This document shows positions 22,113 through 31,179 of a stretch of DNA of 64,000 nucleotides, in pieces; the first letter of the stretch is position 1; each line of letters opens with the position of its first letter. Source of the DNA: JAWMQL01 sp033283165. Lineage in GTDB: Bacteria > Pseudomonadota > Gammaproteobacteria > Pseudomonadales > Halieaceae. Location: assembly GCA_033283165.1 (NCBI GenBank), contig JAWMQL010000001.1, positions 992,001-1,056,000 on the forward strand, in the 5' to 3' direction. The notes beneath the pieces are model-generated. The model did not search any database. It saw only the letters and a program-made list of their open reading frames with translations, and was not told the origin of the DNA. The translations under genes and the position numbers were made by a program.

Positions 22113-23288
22113 ATGGATGTCGGCTCCATCACCTTTTCTTTTTTTCTGATTTTCTCGGGGGCGGCCCTGTTCGCCTCTATTGCACTTTATACCCGTCAAC
22201 CGCTGATCATCGCCTATATCGCCCTGGGAGCCGTAATCGGGCCGTACGGCTTTTCCCTGGTGACCGACCTGCAACTGTTGTCCGATATCGGCCACATCGG
22301 CATTATTTTCCTGCTGTTCCTGCTCGGACTCGACATGCAGCCGCAGGCTCTGTGGGCCACCTTGCGCAAATCCACCGTCGTCGCGCTCAGCAGTTCCGCC
22401 ATTTTTCTCACCATGGGTTTTTCAGTGGCCTGGCTGTTTGGCTTCACCACGGTGGAAGCAGCCATCGTCGGTGCGGCGATGATGTTTTCCTCCACCATTA
22501 TCGGTATCAAACTGCTGCCGACCACGGTATTGCACCACCGGCACATCGGCGAACTGATGATCGGCCTGCTTCTGCTGCAGGACCTGCTGGCTATTATCGT
22601 TTTGATGTTACTGCTGGGAGCGCAGGCCGGCGATGCGGAACAGGTCGGGACCGAACTGGCCCTGTCCCTGCTGAGCCTGCCCCTGCTGGGGGGCGCAGCC
22701 TGGGCCATTGTGCGCTATGCGCTGCTGCCCCTGATCGCGCGCTTCGACCGCTTCCACGAATACATTTTCCTGCTCGCCCTGGGCTGGTGCCTGGGGGTCG
22801 CAGAGGCCGCTACCGCACTGGGCCTGTCCGAGGAAATCGGGGCGTTTATCGCCGGCGTCACGATAGCCACCAGCCCTATCTCGCAATACATTGCGGTCAA
22901 CCTGAAGCCGTTACGGGATTTTTTCCTTATCCTGTTTTTCTTTTCGGTGGGTGCGCGTTTCGACCTGGCGCTGCTGGGACAGGTCTGGCTGCCCGCCCTG
23001 CTGCTGTCGGCCCTGGTGCTGGGCCTGAAGCCGGTGGTCTATCGATTCCTGTTGAAAGGCGTGAGCGAGAAGCGTCCGCTGTCCTGGGACCTGGGCTTCC
23101 GCCTGGGCCAGGCCAGCGAGTTCTCGTTGCTGATCGCCTACGTGGCCGCGGGCAATGCCCTGATCTCGGAGCAGGCCTCCCTGCTGATCCAGGCCACCAC
23201 GATCATCACCCTGCTGGCGTCATCCTATATCGTGGTACTGAACTACCCCACCCCGATCGCCATATCCGACCGCCTGCGGCGGGATTAG
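22113..23288 (+). CDS. CPA2-family cation:proton antiporter (KefB/Na-H exchanger domain only)
   Basis: 391-residue integral membrane protein with about 11-12 hydrophobic helices. Recognisable segments: RQPLIIAYIALGAVIGP near the start, GLDMQPQALW, SSTIIGIKLLP, LLLQDLLAII and LSEEIGAFIAGV. These match the Na/H exchanger domain of the KefB/KefC and YbaL class. Unlike Kef proteins it ends right after the transmembrane domain, without the cytosolic RCK/TrkA-N domain, so glutathione-type gating is not expected. Starts 15 bp after DUF934. Its stop overlaps the stop of the convergent lipoprotein gene by 4 bp. Confidence 0.88.
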   Translation: MDVGSITFSFFLIFSGAALFASIALYTRQPLIIAYIALGAVIGPYGFSLVTDLQLLSDIGHIGIIFLLFLLGLDMQPQALWATLRKSTVVALSSSAIFLTMGFSVAWLFGFTTVEAAIVGAAMMFSSTIIGIKLLPTTVLHHRHIGELMIGLLLLQDLLAIIVLMLLLGAQAGDAEQVGTELALSLLSLPLLGGAAWAIVRYALLPLIARFDRFHEYIFLLALGWCLGVAEAATALGLSEEIGAFIAGVTIATSPISQYIAVNLKPLRDFFLILFFFSVGARFDLALLGQVWLPALLLSALVLGLKPVVYRFLLKGVSEKRPLSWDLGFRLGQASEFSLLIAYVAAGNALISEQASLLIQATTIITLLASSYIVVLNYPTPIAISDRLRRD

Positions 23289-23500
23289 CCGCCGGAAGCG
23301 GCCTGCTCGGCGCACTCTTTGGACGCCTTGTTGCGCCACGAGTAGAGCGTGTTATTACTGGGGTCGTAGGTCATGCCAGGGCATCGGGCGTCCATCACGC
23401 CGTCACGATCCAGGTCGTAGGTGGTGTAGTGCATGACGTCCTTGGATGAACAGCCGCTCACTGCCAGTATCGCGGCCCCTATCATCAGTGCTACACGCAT
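23285..23500 (-). CDS. Small lipoprotein with EF-hand-like Ca-binding loop
   Basis: 71 residues. A signal peptide with lipobox AVSGC places the lipidated Cys at residue 17, so the mature part is about 55 residues. It contains DLDRDGVMDARC, a DxDxDGxxD calcium-loop pattern seen in EF-hand and thrombospondin type 3 repeats, plus two further cysteines. The ATG at 23500 follows GGGAG at good spacing; the much longer open frame upstream is non-coding. Calcium binding is inferred from the loop alone. Confidence 0.75.
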   Translation of the reverse strand: MRVALMIGAAILAVSGCSSKDVMHYTTYDLDRDGVMDARCPGMTYDPSNNTLYSWRNKASKECAEQAASGG

Positions 23501-23635
23501 AAATTTTCTCCCTGTTTCGATCCCCGTCGAGCTGACGCCGCCAGTGTAGCCCATTTTTATAGGATTCCGTAAAGCCCTGCTCTCATTAACGGCTACCAGG
23601 TCACAGTTTTCCAAAGCGAATACCTTGTCGAGTGA

Positions 23636-23751
23636 GCAGGAGGGCGAGTACAGCACTTCTGGACACGCTAACAGCATGCCATCCGTGGCGCGCTCGGCGC
23701 CGGCCGTCCCTGGCCGGCGACGGTCCTGAATTGCTGTACTCGCCCTCCTGC
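23636..23751. repeat. Large inverted repeat (perfect 20-bp ends, about 29-bp arms)
   Basis: GCAGGAGGGCGAGTACAGCA at 23636-23655 is the exact reverse complement of 23732-23751. The arms continue inward to 23664 and 23723 with two mismatches. The spacer holds a nested GC hairpin, GCCGGCC with GGCCGGC, around 23698-23717. It lies between etfA and the lipoprotein gene. No target-site duplication is seen at the ends. Confidence 0.8.
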
Positions 23752-23771
23752 CCCCGGCTTCGTTTGCGCAT

Positions 23772-23799
23772 AAAAAAACCGGCCCTGACAGCCGGTTTT
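23772..23799 (-). terminator. Rho-independent terminator of etfBA
   Basis: Read on the minus strand: AAAACCGGC, loop, GCCGGTTTT, then a T-rich tract of seven T. It lies 24-51 bp after the etfA stop codon. Confidence 0.85.
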
Positions 23800-23822
23800 C
23801 TGAAGCGGATTCGGAGCGGCGG

Positions 23823-24752
23823 TTACAGCTTGGAGTCCAGCTCCGGGAGGGCTTCGAACAGGTCCGCGACCAGGCCGTAGTCGGCCACCTGGAAGATCGG
23901 TGCGTCCTCGTCCTTGTTGATGGCGACAATGACCTTGGAGTCCTTCATGCCGGCCAGGTGCTGGATCGCGCCGGAGATACCGACCGCGATATACAGGTCC
24001 GGGGCAACGATCTTGCCGGTCTGGCCGACCTGCATGTCGTTGGGCACGAAACCGGCGTCTACCGCGGCGCGGGAAGCACCAATGGCGGCATTCAGCTTGT
24101 CGGCAATGCCTTCCAGCAGCTTGAAGTTCTCGCCATTCTGCATACCCCGGCCGCCGGAGATCACCACGTCGGCGGCGGTCAGTTCCGGGCGGTCGGACAC
24201 AGCGACTTCCTCTCCCACAAACGCGGAGATACCGGCGTCGTGCACCGCGTCGACAGACTCGACAGTGGCTGAACCACCTTCTGCGGCAGCCGCATCAAAC
24301 GCGGTGGTGCGCACGGTGATCACCTTTTTGGCATCGGCGCTCTGCACCGTGGCAATGACGTTACCGGCGTAGATCGGCCGCTTGAAGGTATCCGCTGATT
24401 CGACGCTGAGAATGTCGGAGATCTGCGCCACGTCCAGCAGGGCTGCAACGCGGGGCATGGTGTTCTTACCGTTGCTGGTGGCCGCTGCGATAATGTTGTC
24501 GTAGGCCGCGCCCACCTCTGCGATCAGCAGGCTGACGTTCTCGGCCAGCTGGTGCGCGTAGGCGGCATTGTCGGCCACCAGTACCTTGTTGACACCCGGC
24601 ACCGCCGCGGCGGCTTCCGCTGCCGCGCCACAGTTGCCGCCGGCCACCAGGATATCGATGTCCGCACCCATAGCCTGGGCAGCGGTCACGGCGTTCAGGG
24701 TGGCAGCTTTGAGGCTGTCATTGTCGTGTTCTGCAATTACCAGAGTGCTCAT
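23823..24752 (-). CDS. etfA: Electron transfer flavoprotein alpha subunit
   Basis: 309 residues. Carries FAD and accepts electrons from acyl-CoA and related dehydrogenases. The C-terminal FAD-binding domain shows GQTGKIVAPDLYIAVGISG, QHLAGMKDSKVIVAINKD and APIFQVADYGLVADLF, all standard. The N-terminal domain begins TLVIAEHDNDSLK. Overlaps etfB by 4 bp (ATGA), giving a coupled heterodimer. Divergent from the ETF-quinone oxidoreductase, so the full route from dehydrogenase to ubiquinone is encoded here. Confidence 0.97.
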   Translation of the reverse strand: MSTLVIAEHDNDSLKAATLNAVTAAQAMGADIDILVAGGNCGAAAEAAAAVPGVNKVLVADNAAYAHQLAENVSLLIAEVGAAYDNIIAAATSNGKNTMPRVAALLDVAQISDILSVESADTFKRPIYAGNVIATVQSADAKKVITVRTTAFDAAAAEGGSATVESVDAVHDAGISAFVGEEVAVSDRPELTAADVVISGGRGMQNGENFKLLEGIADKLNAAIGASRAAVDAGFVPNDMQVGQTGKIVAPDLYIAVGISGAIQHLAGMKDSKVIVAINKDEDAPIFQVADYGLVADLFEALPELDSKL

Positions 24753-25501
24753 GAGATTACTTTCGCCTCGTTCTTCAGTTTATCGATCAACTGGTCTACA
24801 TCTTCTACCTTGATACCTGCCTGGCGCTCGGCCGGCGGCTCGACCTTCAGTTGGGTCAGGTGAGAGGTCACCGAAACTCCCAGGTCTTCCGGGGTGTATA
24901 CGTCCAGTTGCTTCTTCTTGGCCTTCATGATGTTGGGTAGTGAGGCGTAGCGCGGCTCGTTGAGGCGCAGATCGGTGGTTACAATCGCCGGCAGGTTCAG
25001 GCTGACCGTCTGCAGGCCGCCGTCCACTTCCCGGGTCACGTTGACCTTGTCGCCGTCAATGGCAACTTCCGAGGCAAAGGTTCCCTGGGCCATGTTGGTC
25101 AGGGCACCCAGCATCTGGCCGGTCTGGTTGTTGTCACCGTCAATAGACTGTTTGCCGAGGATGACCAGGGCGGGCTGCTCCTTCTCCACCACGCCCTTGA
25201 GCAGCTTGGCCACCACCAGCGGCTCGACGCCGCTTTCGGTTTCCACCTGGATGCCGCGGTCTGCGCCGAGTGCCAGTGCGGTGCGAATCTGTTCCTGACA
25301 GGCCTTGTCACCAACGGAAACGGCGATGACCTCGGTGGCGGTACCGGCCTCTTTCAGGCGGACGGCTTCTTCTACGGCTATTTCACAGAAGGGGTTGATG
25401 GCCATTTTGACGTTGTTCAGGTCAACATCGGAACCATCGGCTTTGGCGCGAACCTTGACGTTGTAGTCAACAACGCGTTTGACGGCAACAAGAACCTTCA
25501 T
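24749..25501 (-). CDS. etfB: Electron transfer flavoprotein beta subunit
   Basis: 250 residues, binds AMP and shields the FAD of EtfA. The start MKVLVAVKRVVDYNVKVR is diagnostic. NPFCEIAVEEAVRLKE and the ETF-beta signature region around GDNNQTGQMLGALTNMAQ are present. I use the ATG at 25501, which has TGGAG upstream and the conserved N-terminus; the frame is open to 25612 but that stretch has no family character. First gene of the etfBA operon. Confidence 0.97.
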   Translation of the reverse strand: MKVLVAVKRVVDYNVKVRAKADGSDVDLNNVKMAINPFCEIAVEEAVRLKEAGTATEVIAVSVGDKACQEQIRTALALGADRGIQVETESGVEPLVVAKLLKGVVEKEQPALVILGKQSIDGDNNQTGQMLGALTNMAQGTFASEVAIDGDKVNVTREVDGGLQTVSLNLPAIVTTDLRLNEPRYASLPNIMKAKKKQLDVYTPEDLGVSVTSHLTQLKVEPPAERQAGIKVEDVDQLIDKLKNEAKVIS

Positions 25502-25680
25502 GGATTCTCCAGTGGTATCTTCAGGTGGGTTGGCAATGCGGGCTGTACAAAAAACGGGCAAAGCCGCGCAAACTCGGCGCGCTATCTTGCCCCCTATCCG
25601 GGCGCAGGTCAATAGCCGGGGTCGACTCGGAAATTGCCCGAAATGAACACGCTACGGGCGCCGCGGGAGCGCGGCCTGAA

Positions 25681-25709
25681 TTGGTTTTTATTGTTGGAAA
25701 TTATATACT
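25681..25709 (+). promoter_or_regulatory. Probable promoter of the ETF-QO gene
   Basis: TTGGTT (25681-25686), 17-bp spacer, TATACT (25704-25709). A start near 25716 would give a leader of about 70 nt. The rest of the etfB/ETF-QO divergent region (25502-25787) shows no gene. Confidence 0.5.
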
Positions 25710-25787
25710 TGCGGGCTTTGTCATGCGCGCCCCTCAGAATATAACCCACCGGGGACAAGACTGTTGAATTTATAGAGGAGTGAGGCA

Positions 25788-27440
25788 GTGGAACGGGAAT
25801 CGATGGAATTTGACGTGGTAATCGTCGGCGCAGGCCCAGCGGGCCTGTCCGCCGCCTGCCGCATCATGCAACTGGCCCAGGCCCGGGAACAGGAAATCAC
25901 GGTGTGCCTGGTGGAGAAGGGCTCCGAGGTCGGGGCGCACATCCTGTCCGGTGCGGTACTCGAACCACGCGCCATGGACGAACTGTTTCCCGACTGGAAG
26001 GAGCAGGGAGCCCCGATCAACACAGCGGTCACCGGGGACCGTTTCTACTTCTACACCAGCGCGACTGGCGCCATCAAGCTGCCCAATTTCTTCATTCCCA
26101 AACCGACCCACAATGAAGGCAACTACATCGTTTCCATGGGCAACCTCTGCCGTTGGTTGGCGGAACAGGCCGAGGCGCTCGGCGTGGAAGTGTACCCCGG
26201 ATTTTCAGCCGCAGAGGTGCTTTACAACGAGGACGGCAGCGTTAAGGGCATCGCCACCGGCGACATGGGCATCAGTGCCAGCGGTGAGCACAAGGACAGC
26301 TATATGCCGGGCATGGAACTGCACGCCCGCTACACCCTGTTCGCAGAGGGCTGCCGCGGGCACCTCGGCAAGCAGTTGATCAGCAAATTCCAGCTCGATG
26401 CCGGCAAGACACCCCAGCACTACGGAATCGGCATCAAGGAGATCTGGGAAATCAGCCCGGAGAAACACCAGGAGGGACTGGTGGAACACGGTCTGGGATG
26501 GCCCCTGCAGGAAAGCGGCTCCTCCGGCGGCGGCTTCCTCTATCACGCCGAGAACAACCAGGTTTACCTGGGCCTGATCACGGACCTCAACTACTCCAAT
26601 CCGCACCTGAGCCCGTTTGAGGAATTCCAGCGCTGGAAGCACCACCCCACCGTGAAGCAGTACCTGGAAGGGGGTAGCCGCATCGCCTACGGGGCCAGGG
26701 CCATTACCAAGGGCGGCCTGAACGCCCTGCCGAAGATGCACTTTCCCGGGGGACTGCTGCTGGGCTGTGACGCAGGCACCCTGAACAGCGTCAAGATCAA
26801 GGGCAATCACACGGCGATGAAAAGCGGTATGATCGCGGCCGAGGTGGTGGTGGAGGCACTGGCGGACCGCGATAACGCTCCTGTCGACCTGGCCAGCTTC
26901 GCTGAAAAATTTGAAGCCTCCTGGGCCTACCAGGAACTGTACACCACCCGCAACTTTTCCGGCTTCATGCACAAGTTCGGCAGCCTGATCGGGGCCGGGC
27001 TGGTCTGGCTCGACCAGAACATCTTTGGCGGTCGCATGCCATTCACCCTGAAAGATGAAACACCCGATTACGCGACCCTGAAGCCCGCTGCGGAGAGCAA
27101 GCGGATCGACTACCCGAAACCCGACAACAGCATCAGCTTTGATCGTCTGTCGTCGGTCTTCCTGTCCAACACCAACCACGAAGAAGACCAGCCCTGCCAC
27201 CTGACATTGATCGACCCGGAAGTGCCACTGGCCAGCAACCTGCCCCTGTACGATGAGCCCGCCCAGCGCTATTGCCCTGCCGGCGTGTATGAAATTGTCG
27301 AGGACGACAGCGGCAAGCGGTTCCAGATCAACGGCCAGAACTGCGTGCATTGCAAGACCTGCGATATCAAGGATCCGGCCCAGAATATCGTCTGGGTAAC
27401 ACCGGAGGGACTCGGCGGACCCAATTATCCCAATATGTAG
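25788..27440 (+). CDS. Electron transfer flavoprotein-ubiquinone oxidoreductase
   Basis: 550 residues. Passes electrons from reduced ETF to ubiquinone at the membrane. FAD motif VVIVGAGPAGLSAACRI at the N-terminus; HILSGAVLEP and YGIGIKEIWE in the middle; C-terminal 4Fe-4S cluster cysteines in YCPAGVYE and NCVHCKTCDIKDP, ending GGPNYPNM as in mitochondrial and bacterial homologues. I take the GTG at 25788, spaced 7 from GAGGAG. An ATG 15 bases later is the alternative. Divergent from etfBA. Confidence 0.96.
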   Translation: MERESMEFDVVIVGAGPAGLSAACRIMQLAQAREQEITVCLVEKGSEVGAHILSGAVLEPRAMDELFPDWKEQGAPINTAVTGDRFYFYTSATGAIKLPNFFIPKPTHNEGNYIVSMGNLCRWLAEQAEALGVEVYPGFSAAEVLYNEDGSVKGIATGDMGISASGEHKDSYMPGMELHARYTLFAEGCRGHLGKQLISKFQLDAGKTPQHYGIGIKEIWEISPEKHQEGLVEHGLGWPLQESGSSGGGFLYHAENNQVYLGLITDLNYSNPHLSPFEEFQRWKHHPTVKQYLEGGSRIAYGARAITKGGLNALPKMHFPGGLLLGCDAGTLNSVKIKGNHTAMKSGMIAAEVVVEALADRDNAPVDLASFAEKFEASWAYQELYTTRNFSGFMHKFGSLIGAGLVWLDQNIFGGRMPFTLKDETPDYATLKPAAESKRIDYPKPDNSISFDRLSSVFLSNTNHEEDQPCHLTLIDPEVPLASNLPLYDEPAQRYCPAGVYEIVEDDSGKRFQINGQNCVHCKTCDIKDPAQNIVWVTPEGLGGPNYPNM

Positions 27441-27501
27441 CATTGTTAACTGCGAGAGGTGGTTTTATGTGGGCAGCGTCTAGTAACCGGGCCCACTTAC
27501 T

Positions 27502-27507
27502 CTATAA
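27502..27507 (+). promoter_or_regulatory. Probable -10 box for the Ser/Thr kinase gene
   Basis: A perfect TATAAT lies 41 bp before the kinase ATG; the leader would be about 34 nt. No good -35 and no Shine-Dalgarno are visible. Confidence 0.4.
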
Positions 27508-27547
27508 TGCTGTGGATATGCCAGGGACCCAGGTATTCACTTAATTA

Positions 27548-30106
27548 ATGGCTGATTTCGAACTACCCGGATACGAGATTTACGAGCGCCTGGGCCGCGG
27601 TGGCATGGCGACGGTATACCGTGCACTCCACCTGAACCTGGACCGCGAGGTAGCGATCAAGGTCATGGATCCCGCCATGAGCAAGGATGAAACCTTTTCC
27701 GAGCGTTTCATCCGCGAGGCGCGCATTTCGGCGCGCCTAATTCATCCCCACATCCTGCAGATCTACGACGTCAACACCTACCAGGGCTATAACTATATCG
27801 CCATGGAACTGCTGGCGGCCGGGGACCTGGACGACCTGATCAACACCCCGCTCACGCAGCACACCCTGTACCAGGTCATGGAGCAGATGACCGACGCCCT
27901 GGACTACGCCAGTGGCAAGGGTTACGTGCACCGGGATATCAAGCCCAGCAATATCCTGTTGCGGGCCGAAAACGATTACGTGCTGGCGGATTTCGGGATA
28001 GCGCGAGCAGCCAATTCCGGCACCCAGATGACCCAGACCGGCCTCATGGTCGGCACCCCCAGCTACATGAGTCCGGAGCAGGCCAAGGGGCTGGACGTGG
28101 ACGGTCGCTCGGATCTCTACAGCCTGGCGGTACTGTGGTACGAGATGATGGTCAAGGAACTGCCCTATGACTCTGATTCGGCAGTTACCACCGCGGTCAA
28201 ACACCTCACCGAGGCCATTCCCACCCTGCCGGAGCACCTGTCGGTGTATCAGGATTTTCTGGACAAGGCCATGGCGAAAAGCGCCAAGGACAGGTTCCAG
28301 ACCGGGCGCGAGATGTACGAAGCCTTTCGGGAGTGCAGCCTGGGCTTCGCCGATGACCAGGTGCTGACACAGCCATCGAAAACGCGCCGTGAAAAACCCG
28401 ACAGCGGAGCCTTCCAGGCCGGCGATGATGCCTACACCTCGCTGGAAGGCGGCACCGTGGTGATGGACACCGGCCAGACAGTGGTGCAACCCTCCTCGCC
28501 ACGGCCCTCCTCCCCCCGCGGCTCACGCCCCTATAAATTGCAGGCGACCGGACAGCGCGAGAGCCTGGTCAGCGGCATGCACGTGGACGAGGTGCGATCG
28601 CGACTGGGCGACAAGCCGAAAAAATCCCGGGGAGGACTGGTGGCGGCGCTGGTTGTGCTGGCCCTGGCGGGCGCCGGTGGTGGCTACTACCTGTGGCAGG
28701 AGCAACAGCAGTCATCGAGCGGCCCGGGGATCAAATCCGTCACCTCGGAACTCGCGGCCGGCTACAGCGCCATCGCGGACAACAATCTTGCCGCGGCCGC
28801 CGCGTCCTTTCGCAAGGTACTCTCTGCAGACCGAGGTAACGATGCCGCCGAACAGGGCATGGACGAGGTTGAGTCACTCTACACCGCCAGCATAGAGCGG
28901 GCCCTGGCGGCCGGGGATGCCAGCCGGTCACAGGCACTGATCAGCGATTTCGGCCTGTATTTCAATACCCATTCGAACCTGAGCGCCTACCAGGACCAAC
29001 TCGACCAGTTGCGCGCTACCCAACAACAGACCAACGAGCGGGAGCGGCGTATTGCCGCGCTGCTGCAGCAGGCACAGGAACAGACAGCAGCCCAGGAGTT
29101 CGGCGCCGCTCGCACGACCCTGGAGGAAGTCCGCGCAATAGACGCTCAGGCCGATGGACTCGCCACGGCAAGAGACGCGCTGGCCCGCGCCGAAGCAGAG
29201 GAATTCGAGCGCCAGAATCGCTGGGCCGCCTACACGCAGGAGCAACGCGAGGCATTCCTGGCGCTCGTGGACCAGGCCGATACTGCGATGGCCGAGGAGC
29301 AGTTTGATCGGGCGGACGCGCTGCTGGCAAAAGCCGGGGCTATCGCGCCCGATGTGCCGGCCCTGGCCAGTGCTCAGGAGAAGCTGGCCGTCGCCAGGGA
29401 GGCAGCCGCCAGGGAGGCCGCCGAGCTCCAGGTCCGGGTGGCCGGGATGGTGGCGGCAGCCGACGCCACCTGGGCAAAAGTGGCCGATGATCCACAACTG
29501 GCCCCGGAGGCCGCGCGCCAGTATCGCGAGGTACTGGAACTTGATCCGGGTAACGACGATGCCGAGGCAGGCCTGAACGCCCTGGCCGGCATGTATGTCG
29601 AACAGGCCCAGGCACTGATCGCCAAATCTGACTTCAGCGAAGCCGAACAGGTTCTGGCGACGGCGACAGAGGTGCTGCCGGACCAGGCGCAGCCGCGCAG
29701 CCTGTTTGAACAACTACCTGACCTGGAGCAGGCCTACAAGGAGAAGCAGGCTGAGATTGCGCGCGAGCGCGAAGAACTTGAAAGGGCTCTGCAGCAGGCT
29801 GCGGAGATCGCCCAGGCCGGTATCGAGGCCGTGAACCGGGGTGAGTTGGAGCAGGCCCGGGAGGCCTATGACGAGGTAGCCGCTGAATTCGGCGACACGG
29901 ACGGCGCCCTGCTGCTCAGGGACCGGCTGACTTCTGCTTATGCCATGGCCAGCCGCGAACAGCTCGAGGCACAGGACTACGACGCGGCTCAGGCGCTGGT
30001 GGAAAAGGGGCAGTCGCTGGCGCCGAACGATAATCGCTGGGAACCCCTGTACGAAGAAATCGAACTGGCCCGATCAAGTCATCGGCGTCGCCTGGGCGCA
30101 TTCTAG
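27548..30106 (+). CDS. Membrane-anchored Ser/Thr protein kinase with long repeat-rich C-terminal region
   Basis: 852 residues. N-terminal Hanks-type kinase (about 8-270): glycine loop LGRGGMATVYRA, Lys38, HRDIKPSN with catalytic Asp130, DFG at 148-150, and the activation segment GTPSYMSPEQ. A Pro/Ser-rich linker follows. One transmembrane helix lies near 360-380 (GGLVAALVVLALAGAGGGYYLW). The remaining 470 residues, expected in the periplasm, are helical, rich in Ala/Glu/Gln and look like tetratricopeptide or coiled-coil repeats (AEQVLATATEVLPDQ and similar). There is no PASTA domain. The next gene, 11 bp on, encodes a secreted TonB-C protein, which may be a partner (inference). Start lacks a clear ribosome site. 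Confidence 0.9.
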   Translation: MADFELPGYEIYERLGRGGMATVYRALHLNLDREVAIKVMDPAMSKDETFSERFIREARISARLIHPHILQIYDVNTYQGYNYIAMELLAAGDLDDLINTPLTQHTLYQVMEQMTDALDYASGKGYVHRDIKPSNILLRAENDYVLADFGIARAANSGTQMTQTGLMVGTPSYMSPEQAKGLDVDGRSDLYSLAVLWYEMMVKELPYDSDSAVTTAVKHLTEAIPTLPEHLSVYQDFLDKAMAKSAKDRFQTGREMYEAFRECSLGFADDQVLTQPSKTRREKPDSGAFQAGDDAYTSLEGGTVVMDTGQTVVQPSSPRPSSPRGSRPYKLQATGQRESLVSGMHVDEVRSRLGDKPKKSRGGLVAALVVLALAGAGGGYYLWQEQQQSSSGPGIKSVTSELAAGYSAIADNNLAAAAASFRKVLSADRGNDAAEQGMDEVESLYTASIERALAAGDASRSQALISDFGLYFNTHSNLSAYQDQLDQLRATQQQTNERERRIAALLQQAQEQTAAQEFGAARTTLEEVRAIDAQADGLATARDALARAEAEEFERQNRWAAYTQEQREAFLALVDQADTAMAEEQFDRADALLAKAGAIAPDVPALASAQEKLAVAREAAAREAAELQVRVAGMVAAADATWAKVADDPQLAPEAARQYREVLELDPGNDDAEAGLNALAGMYVEQAQALIAKSDFSEAEQVLATATEVLPDQAQPRSLFEQLPDLEQAYKEKQAEIAREREELERALQQAAEIAQAGIEAVNRGELEQAREAYDEVAAEFGDTDGALLLRDRLTSAYAMASREQLEAQDYDAAQALVEKGQSLAPNDNRWEPLYEEIELARSSHRRRLGAF

Positions 30107-30117
30107 GGAGATTGGCA

Positions 30118-31179
30118 ATGACGTTTACCGCGCATTTGAGACTCGGCATGGCACTGGCCCTGTTGACTCTGTTCAGCGCTGGAACCCTGGCCGCATCTTT
30201 TACCCCACCGCGGAACCTGGATCCACAGTCCGGCACGATTAAATTGGACAGCAGCTACCAGGACGAAGCCTGGCTGGTCTATACCTACGAAATCGACACC
30301 GACGGCAGTGTTGTCAACGCCAAGATCCACAGCTCCAACGGTGTGCTGGAGGTGGAACAGGCGGTGCTCAGGCAGGTCAACAGCATGCGGTTCACACCCG
30401 CCATGCGCAATGACAAGCCAGTCAAGGTGTCCGCGGATCCGATCTATTTCACCTGGATACTGGATCAGGAGCGCGTAATGACGCCGCGTTTCAGCGAAAT
30501 CTACCAGGCGGCCTGGGCCAAATTCCGTGAAGGCGATTACGACGGGACCTTCGATCTCGCCGTGGAGTTGAAAGAGATGCCGGGCCATAACGCCTACGAG
30601 GAGATAAAGTTCCAGATTCTGGCCGCCTCCCTCGCCAGCCGCTGGGACGACGAAGCCGCCGAAATACAACACCTGAGCCGGGCGGTGGAACTGCAGAGCC
30701 TGGCAGACGCGAACAACTTCAGGAACCCCTACATTGAAGGCAGTCAGTACCTCAGGATTCTCGAGCGGATTCACACCCTGGAGCTCAATCGCATGATGCT
30801 CGCCGACGCGGCGAAAACCCTGGCCAAAATCGAGGCGATCGGCCTCGGCACCCAACCCGTAATTGAGGCGCGGGAGCGGCAGGCCGAGGTGGAGCGCAAA
30901 TTCATGTCCATGCCCGACGTGGAAGTCTGGGCAGAGCTGACGCCGATTTACCGGGACGGCCCAGGCAGCTGGAAAGCCGGCCTGTCGCGCAGCACCTTTT
31001 CCATTGCCGGGGTGAGGGGCAAAATCAGTTCAGTGTTCCTGAGCTGCGATCAGGGTGAACGGCAATTGCGTTTTCCCAGTCGCGACCCCTGGACGATACC
31101 CCCGGGCTGGACCAATTGCCGGCTGGACGTGTCCGGGCGCGCCGGTACCCGGTTTGCCCTGCATCAGCTGGCGCGCTGA
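30118..31179 (+). CDS. Secreted protein with TonB C-terminal-like domain
   Basis: 353 residues. A signal peptide (cleavage near AGTLAAS) is followed by a TonB-C-like unit at about 45-110: YEIDTDGSVVNAKIHSS, EQAVLRQVNSMRFTPAM and KPVKVSADP match the pattern of energy-transducer C-termini. The N-terminal membrane anchor and Pro-rich linker of real TonB are missing. The middle is helical. The C-terminal 100 residues (WAELTPIYRDGPGSWKAGL to the end) look like a small beta domain. Start at the ATG 30118, with AGGGAG 7 bases upstream. Probably an operon with the kinase. Its 3' end overlaps the convergent DUF1285 gene by 16 bp. Confidence 0.75.
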   Translation: MTFTAHLRLGMALALLTLFSAGTLAASFTPPRNLDPQSGTIKLDSSYQDEAWLVYTYEIDTDGSVVNAKIHSSNGVLEVEQAVLRQVNSMRFTPAMRNDKPVKVSADPIYFTWILDQERVMTPRFSEIYQAAWAKFREGDYDGTFDLAVELKEMPGHNAYEEIKFQILAASLASRWDDEAAEIQHLSRAVELQSLADANNFRNPYIEGSQYLRILERIHTLELNRMMLADAAKTLAKIEAIGLGTQPVIEARERQAEVERKFMSMPDVEVWAELTPIYRDGPGSWKAGLSRSTFSIAGVRGKISSVFLSCDQGERQLRFPSRDPWTIPPGWTNCRLDVSGRAGTRFALHQLAR

